Positions 45,130 to 51,918 of a stretch of DNA of 64,000 bases are shown here, piece by piece. Position 1 is the stretch's first letter. The number at the start of each line of letters is the position of its first letter. The notes beneath the pieces were generated by a model, which was given only the letters and a program-made list of their open reading frames with translations, did not search any database and was not told the origin of the DNA. The stretch is from Pandoraea faecigallinarum. GTDB lineage: Bacteria > Pseudomonadota > Gammaproteobacteria > Burkholderiales > Burkholderiaceae. The stretch is taken from the NCBI RefSeq assembly GCF_001029105.3, contig NZ_CP011807.3:124001-188000 (forward strand), given 5' to 3'. Both the position numbers and the translations under genes were made by a program.

Positions 45130-45552
45130 ATGAAGACGTTGCTGCGCGGCCTGCTGACCGCCTTCCTGTTCACCGTTTTTGCCGTGCCGGCGACATCGGC
45201 ATTCGCCGAAGACAAGGTCGTGTATCACATCAACGATGCCGAGCATCAGGCGCTTGCCGGCCTGCGTAACATCCGCAACCAGCTCGATACGGTGCCCGAG
45301 TCGAAAATCGTCGTCGTCGCGCATTCGCAGGGCGTCGATTTCCTGATGGAAAGCTATAAGGACGCGGCCACCGTGGGCCCGCTGATCTCTGCCCTGCATG
45401 CGCGAGGCGTTAAATTCGAAGTGTGCGAAATCACGCTCAAGCAGCGCAATCTGAAGAAGGACCAGTTCGTGCTCGATGCCGATTTCACACCGTCGGGCGT
45501 GGTCGAACTCACGCGCTTGCAGCAAAAGGGCTACGCCTACATCAAGCCGTAA
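45130..45552 (+). CDS. Exported DsrE-family protein
   Basis: A 140-residue protein from ATG 45130 with AAGGGG upstream. A Sec signal peptide (MKTLLRGLLTAFLFTVFAVP, cut after AFA) precedes a DsrE/DsrF-like alpha/beta domain (KVVYHINDAEHQALAGLRNI, KIVVVAHSQGVDFLM, shown as VVVAHSQGVDFLM, and GVKFEVCEITLKQ with the single Cys where sulfur-carrying members have theirs). Periplasmic DsrE relatives are common but poorly characterised; a link to sulfur chemistry is only by fold. A strong terminator follows. Confidence 0.78.
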   Translation: MKTLLRGLLTAFLFTVFAVPATSAFAEDKVVYHINDAEHQALAGLRNIRNQLDTVPESKIVVVAHSQGVDFLMESYKDAATVGPLISALHARGVKFEVCEITLKQRNLKKDQFVLDADFTPSGVVELTRLQQKGYAYIKP

Positions 45553-45568
45553 GTGTGTGCTGCGTCGC

Positions 45569-45604
45569 AACGCGAAGCCCCGGCCTGCGCCGGGGCTTCG
45601 CGTT
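45569..45604 (+). terminator. Strong hairpin after the DsrE gene
   Basis: A perfect 15-base stem (45569-45583 with 45590-45604) with a six-base loop, ending in TTT. The T-run is short, but the stem is very stable. Confidence 0.78.
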
Positions 45605-45713
45605 TGTGCCGGGGGAGCGTTGCAGGACACGACCGTCGTCGTCCGGGCACGCTTCCGGCAACGGCTTTTCGTTTGGCGCACAATAGGCACACGCCCGCTC
45701 CCGGAGGTGCCCC

Positions 45714-46451
45714 ATGAGCCATGTCGTCCCGACGTCTTCCGCCTCGCGCCGGTGGCTCGCCAGCGCCGTGCTCGCGCTCACCGGTGTCGCGTGCGCGCCG
45801 ATTCCCTACGCCGTGGCAGCCGCGCAGGCGCCCGCCCAGGCGCTGACCGACGAGGCCGTGCACTACTACGAGACGGGCCAGCAGACGCAGGCACGCGAAG
45901 CGTTCCGGCGTGCTGCCGAGCAGGGTAACCGTCTTGCGCAATTCGATTACGCGATGATGTTGCTCAACGGCGAGGGCGCCGACGCCGATCCCAGCGGCGC
46001 CGTGCATTGGCTCGAGCGTGCCGCGAACGCCGGCATGACGCAGGCGCAATACGTCTACGCCAGGATGTTCGACGATGGCTATGTCGTCGGCAAATCGATT
46101 CCTCAGGCCAACCTCTGGTACGAGAAGGCGGCGCGCCAGGGGCACGTGCAGGCGCAGGCTGCCATCGCCAACGAGTACTTCATCGGACGAGGTGTCCCCA
46201 AGGACTACAAGACTGCGTTCACCTGGTACGAGAAAGCCGCGCGGGGCGGCGACCTGCCGTCGCAATACATCGTGGCCAGCTATTACGAGCGCGGCTATGG
46301 CGTCGTGACGCCTGACCCCGAACGCGCGCGACTGTGGTACGCAAAGGCCGCGGCCCAGGGCGACGTGGCGGCGCAAGGCAAGCTCGACGCCATGAACCGC
46401 GAACGCGCACAGCAGGGCGCGCTGGCGCCCGGCGCCAACACGGCCAAATAG
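45714..46451 (+). CDS. Exported Sel1-repeat protein
   Basis: A 245-residue protein from ATG 45714, with GGAGG upstream. The signal peptide covers roughly residues 1-37 (core WLASAVLALTGVACA), including a Cys at the position of a possible lipobox (TGVAC). Four to five Sel1/TPR-like repeats follow with the usual pattern (AREAFRRAAEQGNRLAQFDYA, shown as AFRRAAEQGNRLAQFDYA; AVHWLERAANAGMTQAQY; ANLWYEKAARQGHVQAQA; AFTWYEKAARGGDLPSQY). Such proteins are scaffolds in envelope or virulence settings. It directly precedes the secretion locus with no clear terminator between. Confidence 0.8.
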   Translation: MSHVVPTSSASRRWLASAVLALTGVACAPIPYAVAAAQAPAQALTDEAVHYYETGQQTQAREAFRRAAEQGNRLAQFDYAMMLLNGEGADADPSGAVHWLERAANAGMTQAQYVYARMFDDGYVVGKSIPQANLWYEKAARQGHVQAQAAIANEYFIGRGVPKDYKTAFTWYEKAARGGDLPSQYIVASYYERGYGVVTPDPERARLWYAKAAAQGDVAAQGKLDAMNRERAQQGALAPGANTAK

Positions 46452-46539
46452 CGCATCGCCCTTGGCAAATCTTGATCGCTCTTAATTCCGCTGCGAAGAA
46501 TCCCATCATGAATCGCTGATCGACGGTCGGTATTCTCAA

Positions 46540-46562
46540 CCTCAACGAATTCATTGTTGAGG
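46540..46562 (+). promoter_or_regulatory. Leader hairpin covering the ribosome-binding region of sctD
   Basis: CCTCAAC (46540-46546) pairs perfectly with GTTGAGG (46556-46562) across nine bases. The right arm contains most of GAGGAG (46559-46564), the only strong Shine-Dalgarno-like sequence before sctD. This could make the first gene of the locus subject to translational control. Confidence 0.45.
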
Positions 46563-46621
46563 AGCGCGAACGACCCTTGCCGGAATCCGATGTCCGACCG
46601 GCCGCGCACGCTCGCGAAGAG

Positions 46622-47833
46622 ATGATGGAATCAGACACCCGACCCGCAGAGATCGACAGCCATCCGCCCGGTGCCGTATTACGCCTGTTGACCGGACCGA
46701 TGCGCGGTTGCGAATTCTCCCTCTCGCCAGGGGTGACGCTGTTCGTCGTCGGTCCGAGCGATCCCGCCATCGACCGGGGCTGGCAAACGGAAATGCCGCC
46801 CAATGCCATCTATGTGCCGATGGACGGCGAGGGCGGCGACAACTTCGAAGTGCTCGTGGACGAGGCGGGGCGCGAGGGACTTTTCATCCGCATTCTGGGC
46901 GAAGCGTCCGGAGCCGAAGTGGCCATCGACGCGTCGCAGATCGTCCGGATGGGCGACGTGCGTGTCGGCGTGAAGCGTGTGGACGAGGCATGGTCCGACG
47001 ACGTGCAGCGCAGTCTGTGCGCCGACGCGCGACTCGACGACGTCGCACGCCCTGCCTCCCTGCAACGACGCTGGACGCGAACGGTCGTGTCGTGCGCCGC
47101 CGTGATGCTCCTCGCGGCGGGCCTCTATGTCTACTGGCAGGCCGAGCCGCAACGACAGGCGCAAAGCGTCGCCGACTATCTCGAATCGCTCGGCGGGCGC
47201 GCCACGGTGCTGCCGGGAAGCGATGGACGTATCTATGTCCTCACCGGAGACCGGGACGAACGCAATGCGCTCGCGCGCGCACTGGGTGCCGACGTGGTCA
47301 GGCGTGAGCGGCTGGTGCTCATGGCGCTCGATGAGGAAAACGCGCGTATCACGCAGTGGATCGACGCGTCGCGCGTCGATGTCCTGTATTTCAAGCTCTC
47401 CCTCGAAGACCCTGCCGCGCCGGAGCTATGGATCAACCGAAGGAAGAACAGCCTTTCCGAAGCGGAGCTGGTGCGCTTTCGCGAAGCGTTGCTGGAAAAG
47501 ATCCCGTACGCCAGACGCGTGAGCATCACGCTGCACGACGAAGGCGAAGCGAGCGGCGAGGCCGAAGACGCGCTCAGGCGGCAGATGGTGCCGTTCCTGC
47601 GCACCGACACGCCCGAAGGCGTGACGTTTCACATCAGCACCGAACTCGACGACGTTCAGTTGCGTCGTCTCTATGGATTCATGCAAACATTCGAAAAGCG
47701 CTGGGGCAAACGCCTGGTGCGTTTCAACATCGATCTGCGTGACGACTGGACCGCACAGCAATCGTACGCGTACGGTGCGGCCGCGTATGTGAAAGACGGG
47801 CCGCATCAGTGGCGCTTCCTCGATCGACAGTAA
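46622..47833 (+). CDS. sctD: Type III secretion inner-membrane ring protein SctD (PrgH/BsaM class)
   Basis: A 403-residue protein aligned by eye to Salmonella PrgH over its full length: an N-terminal FHA-like cytosolic domain (GAVLRLLTGPMRGCEFSLSP, LFVVGPSDPAI), one membrane helix (about 152-172, VVSCAAVMLLAAGLYVYW) and periplasmic ring domains with LPGSDGRIYVLTGDRDERNAL and a C-terminal block QSYAYGAAAYVKDGPHQWRF. ATG 46622 or 46625 matches the PrgH N-terminus; a TTG at 46577 would add 15 residues and has GAGGAG, though 13 bases away. First gene of the locus. Confidence 0.9.
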   Translation: MMESDTRPAEIDSHPPGAVLRLLTGPMRGCEFSLSPGVTLFVVGPSDPAIDRGWQTEMPPNAIYVPMDGEGGDNFEVLVDEAGREGLFIRILGEASGAEVAIDASQIVRMGDVRVGVKRVDEAWSDDVQRSLCADARLDDVARPASLQRRWTRTVVSCAAVMLLAAGLYVYWQAEPQRQAQSVADYLESLGGRATVLPGSDGRIYVLTGDRDERNALARALGADVVRRERLVLMALDEENARITQWIDASRVDVLYFKLSLEDPAAPELWINRRKNSLSEAELVRFREALLEKIPYARRVSITLHDEGEASGEAEDALRRQMVPFLRTDTPEGVTFHISTELDDVQLRRLYGFMQTFEKRWGKRLVRFNIDLRDDWTAQQSYAYGAAAYVKDGPHQWRFLDRQ

Positions 47834-47851
47834 GTTAGGAGACCATATTAA

Positions 47852-48115
47852 ATGGCCGACATCATTCCGCGCGTGAACGCCCCCGGCGATCTGACGCTTC
47901 TCGAGAAGATATCCAACGACTTCAACGGGCCGGTGGATGACCTGAAGACACGAATGGAAAAGGCGCTGGACGCCGTCAAGAATGATCCAACGGATTCGTC
48001 GTCGATGGCGACCTTCCAGGCCGCCATGGCGGCGTACACCTCGCTGCGCGCGGGACAGTCGGGCACCATCAAGTCGCTCAAAGACGCCGTACAGGGCGTC
48101 ATCTCCAAGTTCTGA
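47852..48115 (+). CDS. sctF: Type III needle filament protein SctF (PrgI/BsaL class)
   Basis: An 87-residue two-helix protein, close to PrgI (80 residues). Helix one contains FNGPVDDLKTRMEKALDAV, the turn is KNDPTDSSSM at the position of the conserved P-S/T-D loop, and helix two ends QSGTIKSLKDAVQGVISKF. TAGGAGA lies upstream of ATG 47852. It polymerises into the extracellular needle. Its N-terminus is about seven residues longer than that of PrgI. Confidence 0.93.
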   Translation: MADIIPRVNAPGDLTLLEKISNDFNGPVDDLKTRMEKALDAVKNDPTDSSSMATFQAAMAAYTSLRAGQSGTIKSLKDAVQGVISKF

Positions 48116-48171
48116 CGACGTAGTCGTCATCGTCTGCCACGACACGTTAAACGTTACCGAGCGAGGCCGCC

Positions 48172-48477
48172 ATGTCATTTGATCCTTCGTTGTCATCGAT
48201 CTCGGCGTTGCACAAGTCCGCGGAACCGGTCCTTGCGGCCGATCCGGGCGCCGGGCAATCGCTGGAGTCGCGCGTCATGACTGCGCTGTCGAACATGTCC
48301 GCGGGGTTCGAGGCGCAACGCGCCGACATCGCGAATGCCGCGGCGAATTTCGACGTCACCGATGCGGCCAGCGCGGTGGAGTTGCAGACCCGTCTCGCGG
48401 ACTACGGAATTGGTGTGCAATACGTGGCCACCGTGGCACGCAAGATGGTCGGCGCCGTGGAGGCGTTGCTGCGGTGA
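48172..48477 (+). CDS. sctI: Type III inner-rod protein SctI (PrgJ/BsaK class)
   Basis: A 101-residue protein, the size of PrgJ (101). The C-terminal helix region [20 protein letters not shown] followed by [15 protein letters not shown] matches the rod-forming end of the family. It sits between sctF and sctJ as in SPI-1. Its TGA overlaps the ATG of sctJ by one base (TGATG). It connects the export gate to the needle. Confidence 0.9.
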   Translation: MSFDPSLSSISALHKSAEPVLAADPGAGQSLESRVMTALSNMSAGFEAQRADIANAAANFDVTDAASAVELQTRLADYGIGVQYVATVARKMVGAVEALLR

Positions 48478-49241
48478 TGTCGCGCTACGTCGTCCCTCTC
48501 GTCGCCGTACTGCTGCTGACCGGCTGTCGCAAGGCCGAGACGTTGCTGAGCGCGCTCGACCAGCAGCAGGCCAACGAAGTGGCGGCGGTCCTGCTGCGTC
48601 ATAACATCGCGGCGGAGAAGATCGACGGCGGGAAGGCGGGCTACACGATTACCGTCGATGCGGCGGATTTTCCGCAGGCCGTCGACTGGCTCAAGACATA
48701 CGATCTCCCGCCGCGCCCGCGCATGGAAATCGCGCAGATGTTTCCACCCGATTCGCTCGTCGCCTCCCCCCGGGCCGAGCGCGCGCGGCTGTATTCCGCC
48801 ATCGAGCAGCGTCTGGAGCAGTCCGTGCGTCTGATGCAGGGCGTGCTCGCGGCGCGCGTGCATGTGAGCTACGACGTCGACGGGCAGAACGGCGAACCGT
48901 CGAAGGGCAGTCCGCACATCTCCGCGGTGGTCGTCTATCAGAAGGGCGTGGACGGCAGCGAGTTGATCAACGACATCCGGCGATTTCTGAAGAACAGTGT
49001 CGACGATTTGCGCTACGAGAACATCTCCGTCGTGCTCTCGCAGCAACCGGCCCTGCTCGGCGCGAAGACGCCGATACCGCTGGCCAAACCGAACGATGGC
49101 GAGCGCCCGCTCTGGCCGTTCGCGCCGGTCGCGGGACTCGTCCTTCTGGTGGCGGTCATCGGGGTGGGACTGAGGTTGGGTAGGCGCGCGCGCGCCGGAT
49201 GGGGCGGGCGCACCGGCACGCCGGACACGAAGGAGGGTTGA
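48477..49241 (+). CDS. sctJ: Type III inner-membrane ring lipoprotein SctJ (PrgK/BsaJ class)
   Basis: A 254-residue lipoprotein. The signal sequence [17 protein letters not shown] ends in a lipobox with Cys17; the ring-building domains follow ([40 protein letters not shown]), then a C-terminal membrane helix ([20 protein letters not shown]). The family resemblance to PrgK/YscJ/FliF is strong. ATG 48477 follows the upstream stop by overlap. Confidence 0.93.
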   Translation: MSRYVVPLVAVLLLTGCRKAETLLSALDQQQANEVAAVLLRHNIAAEKIDGGKAGYTITVDAADFPQAVDWLKTYDLPPRPRMEIAQMFPPDSLVASPRAERARLYSAIEQRLEQSVRLMQGVLAARVHVSYDVDGQNGEPSKGSPHISAVVVYQKGVDGSELINDIRRFLKNSVDDLRYENISVVLSQQPALLGAKTPIPLAKPNDGERPLWPFAPVAGLVLLVAVIGVGLRLGRRARAGWGGRTGTPDTKEG

Positions 49242-49243
49242 CG

Positions 49244-49855
49244 ATGTCGCCGGCACTGCTTCCCGGACTGCACGAGTCGCAAAGCGCCATCGCCGTGGGC
49301 TGGCGCACGATGATGTTCGACCCGGCGTCGTACATCCATGCGGCGCGTTTCGTGTACCCGGCGCAGTTCACGTCGCCGCGTCAGCGTGCGCTCATCAACG
49401 AGATGCTCATCGAAGGATTCCGGCTCGACAGCCATTGGCCGGTCGATCAGGTCGGCATCGCCGAGCGGCCATGGGTGCTGAACTGGCGGTTGCTGCCGCA
49501 AGTGGCTTATCTGATGGGATGCCAGGCCCGCAAGGCCAGTCTGTGCCGTCGCGCCGCGTTGCTCCGGCTACCCGAATGGGCGTATGCCTACACTAAGCTG
49601 CCGGTGCTCGACGCGATGCCGTCGGGCGCCGAAGCGCCACCATCGCACGAGGACCTGCTCGCAGAAGGATTCGTACGCCTCATGGCACTGGGGGCATCGC
49701 TGCGCGAACCGCTTCGTCAGCGTCTTCCTCTGCTGTTTCCACCCATCGATTCGTACGCCGCGGACGTGCCCGACGCGCTCGACGTCCGCCTGTTCGTGAC
49801 GGCACTGCAATATGCCAAGAAGCATCCCCATTCCCCCCCAGACACCCATCATTGA
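49244..49855 (+). CDS. sctK: Type III sorting-platform protein SctK (OrgA class)
   Basis: A 203-residue cytosolic protein, near the 199 of OrgA, beginning at ATG 49244 (MSPALLPGLHESQSAIAVGW) with GGAGG before it. The segments MMFDPASYIHAARFVYPAQF, SPRQRALINEMLIEGF and LNWRLLPQVAYLMGCQ fit OrgA. It bridges the inner ring and the SctQ pods of the sorting platform. Identification rests mainly on length, position and weak similarity. Its last 44 bases overlap sctL. Confidence 0.82.
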   Translation: MSPALLPGLHESQSAIAVGWRTMMFDPASYIHAARFVYPAQFTSPRQRALINEMLIEGFRLDSHWPVDQVGIAERPWVLNWRLLPQVAYLMGCQARKASLCRRAALLRLPEWAYAYTKLPVLDAMPSGAEAPPSHEDLLAEGFVRLMALGASLREPLRQRLPLLFPPIDSYAADVPDALDVRLFVTALQYAKKHPHSPPDTHH

Positions 49856-50567
49856 CGGGGTGATCGTGCCGCGAGAGCAGTTGGTTCGCGGTGTGATGCG
49901 CACACGTGTCGATGACGACATTCGTCATTGGGCGAAGCGCCGGGTCGTCGCGTCGCAACACGCGATCGACACGCAGCGTCGACAGGCGATGTGCAAGGGG
50001 TACCGGGACGGCATGGCGGCCGCGCTCGAAGATGTCGTGGCGCACTGGATGCGCACGGAGCACCTATGCGAGCAGTGGCGAAGCGAAATGATCGGGCAGG
50101 TGCGCGAGCTGCTGGGTTCCGCGTCGAGGCATCCGCAGGCGCTGCTCGCGGCGCTCGACGACGCAATGACCGCGCTCGCGGGCGGGCAGAGCGACGCGCC
50201 GCTGGTGATCGTGCTGCCGCTGCGGCTCAAACCGCGTCGCGACGAGATCCGTGCGCGCGTGCAAGCCGTGAGCGACGCGCCGTTGACGCTCGAATTTCGC
50301 GCGACCGACGAGCGCATCCTGGTGATGCGCGGCAGCGCCGTCGTCGAATACGACCCGCACGATTACGCGAAGCGGGCCGAGGCCGCGCTCGACCTCGACC
50401 CGCGCGTGCCGGAGCAAGACCTGCATGCGCTGCTCGCCGCGTGCCTGACGGCGCTCGCCGGACGGGTGGACGAACTGAGCGGGGCGCGCCAGGCCCAGTC
50501 GCCGGACACGCAGGTATCGCAAGTGATGCCATTCACCATGGAGAGAGAAGATGACGACCGCTATTGA
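49812..50567 (+). CDS. sctL: Type III ATPase regulator/stator SctL (OrgB class)
   Basis: A 251-residue protein beginning MPRSIPIPPQTPIIDGVIVP, which parallels the OrgB start (MLKNIPIPSPLSPVEGILI). A central helical stator region (ASQHAIDTQRRQAMCKGYRD) leads to a C-terminal domain with VIVLPLRLKPRRDEIRARVQ and RATDERILVMRGSAVVEYDP. It links the SctN ATPase to SctQ. The start overlaps sctK by 44 bases, the largest overlap in the locus. Confidence 0.87.
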   Translation: MPRSIPIPPQTPIIDGVIVPREQLVRGVMRTRVDDDIRHWAKRRVVASQHAIDTQRRQAMCKGYRDGMAAALEDVVAHWMRTEHLCEQWRSEMIGQVRELLGSASRHPQALLAALDDAMTALAGGQSDAPLVIVLPLRLKPRRDEIRARVQAVSDAPLTLEFRATDERILVMRGSAVVEYDPHDYAKRAEAALDLDPRVPEQDLHALLAACLTALAGRVDELSGARQAQSPDTQVSQVMPFTMEREDDDRY

Positions 50568-50889
50568 CGCCACGCCGATGGTTCTGCCCGTCGCGCACGG
50601 CGACGGGATTCGCCCGATTCGCACGATGACGCTTGCACAGCGGGTGCAGGCGATGCAGCCGAGCGAGACGCCGGCATCCGGCATCGGGCCGCTCGCGCAT
50701 CCGCCCGGGCCGCTGCCGCCGTCCACGTCGCTGGCTGCGGCGCCTTCGCCACTGTCGGGCGCGGGCCGAAGAGGGGGCGATGACGCGCCGATGGAATGGG
50801 ATGCGTTTTTCAACAAGATCCTTACGCTGGAGTGGTTCGACGGCTGGCTCGATCGCGTTGAGGAGACGGTCGATAACGGCGAGCGATGA
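50551..50889 (+). CDS. Small unknown protein in the OrgC position
   Basis: A 112-residue protein with a strong GGAGAGAG site before ATG 50551 and a 17-base overlap with sctL, so it belongs to the locus. Residues 40-75 are Pro/Ser/Gly-rich; the C-terminus MEWDAFFNKILTLEWFDGW is aromatic, acidic and probably helical. In SPI-1 this position holds orgC, whose product promotes needle assembly, but I see no sequence similarity to OrgC. It may be a lineage-specific OrgC analogue, a secreted accessory protein or a small chaperone. Confidence 0.7.
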   Translation: MTTAIDATPMVLPVAHGDGIRPIRTMTLAQRVQAMQPSETPASGIGPLAHPPGPLPPSTSLAAAPSPLSGAGRRGGDDAPMEWDAFFNKILTLEWFDGWLDRVEETVDNGER

Positions 50890-51126
50890 GTGATGCGTGA
50901 CGAGCGGTGGCCGATGTTCGAGCGTCGGCGCCGCCACGGCACAACCGGGAACGAAGAAGCAAGGAAGCGCAAGGAAGGGCAACGAAGGCGTGACGACGAT
51001 CGACCTCGGCAGGGCCGATGCCGGTTGCGCCGAGGGTGGGCGCCACAGGGTGGCCAAGCGTAGGACGCGAACGAAAACTGAAGAAACTGACCAGCCGTCG
51101 GGTACCGGCGGAAAGCGAGGTGGGCG
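50890..51126 (+). promoter_or_regulatory. Purine-rich spacer before the InvF-type activator gene
   Basis: A 237-base gap, the longest inside the secretion locus. It contains a purine-rich stretch with repeated AAGGAAG and AACGAAG units (about 50949-50989) and probably the promoter of the second operon, though no convincing -35/-10 pair is visible. A 77-codon basic frame (50897-51130) ends by ATGA overlap with the next gene, but composition argues against coding. Confidence 0.4.
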
Positions 51127-51918
51127 ATGAGAAGTATGAAAATCATGGAAGACGCGCAGATGCTGGGCGCGAGCCAGTCGATCGCGTTGGCATGCGACGG
51201 CGTCTGGTTCGTTCGCTCTGCGGCGTGCGCACGCAGTTTGCTGCTCGAACTGCAACCGGCCGGCAACGCCGGCGCAACGCGGCTGGAACTGCCGCCGGGA
51301 TATTGCGGCCTGTTGATGGTCAGCAAGGGCAGTCTGCTGGTCAGGGGCGGCACGCTGCACTATCACCGCATTCATTGCGATGTGCTGGTCAAGCTGCTGG
51401 CGTTCATGGACGAAGCCAACGCGACGGGTACCGACACGCACGACAACTACCGCCGCACCGCAGTACCCGCATTGCATCGCGTGCCGGTCGTCGAACCGTG
51501 GGCGGACCGCCGGCAGTGCGAGCTGTGGTTTCTCGATCAGATCGCGACGCCGGGCGAAGGCTTTCGGACGATGCTCGACATGCTGCGCCGCTGCGAATCC
51601 TACGAGCTGATTCGCTTCCTGCTCACGCGCGCACCTACCGGCGGCACGTTGCGCCACATGTGCGCGAAGTACGGCGTGTCATATTCGCACTTCCGGCGGT
51701 TATGCCGGGGCGCACTCGGAGAATCCGCGAAAATCGCCCTGCGCGACTGGCGCATGGCGCGCTCGATGCTCGAAGTCGCGCAGGGCAACGACAGCTTTAC
51801 GGAGATCGCCCTGCGCAACGGGTACGCCTCGTCGTCGCATTTCTCGACCGAGATCAAGGAATTGATCGGCATGTCGCCGACCAGTGCCGCAGGTGCGTTG
51901 CGAACGCTGGCTCGATGA
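51127..51918 (+). CDS. AraC-family type III activator (InvF/BsaN class)
   Basis: A 263-residue regulator. The C-terminal 110 residues hold two helix-turn-helix units (TLRHMCAKYGVSYSHFRRLC and NDSFTEIALRNGYASSSHFS) typical of AraC proteins, and its place directly before the secretin gene is that of invF and bsaN. The N-terminal half is not a sugar-binding cupin and in InvF/BsaN contacts the chaperone co-activator SicA/BicA. It should activate effector and translocon genes when secretion is under way. Its TGA overlaps the sctC ATG (ATGA). Confidence 0.88.
   Translation: MRSMKIMEDAQMLGASQSIALACDGVWFVRSAACARSLLLELQPAGNAGATRLELPPGYCGLLMVSKGSLLVRGGTLHYHRIHCDVLVKLLAFMDEANATGTDTHDNYRRTAVPALHRVPVVEPWADRRQCELWFLDQIATPGEGFRTMLDMLRRCESYELIRFLLTRAPTGGTLRHMCAKYGVSYSHFRRLCRGALGESAKIALRDWRMARSMLEVAQGNDSFTEIALRNGYASSSHFSTEIKELIGMSPTSAAGALRTLAR

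Noticed and set aside
41950..46451. tRNA-Phe as an integration site for a genomic island carrying the secretion locus
   Set aside because: Core queCED genes lie directly after the tRNA, no integrase gene is seen, and the 14-base flanking repeat only encloses the tRNA itself.
50897..51130. 77-codon basic frame ending by ATGA overlap with the InvF-type gene
   Set aside because: The overlap is suggestive, but the start is GTG without a good site and the product is Arg/Gly/Thr low-complexity. Kept only as a note.
51018..51914. Open frame continuous with sctC that runs upstream through the AraC gene
   Set aside because: It overlaps a clear AraC-family gene in another frame, encodes low-complexity Arg-rich sequence, and sctC has a proper signal peptide start at 51915. 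It is a GC-rich shadow.
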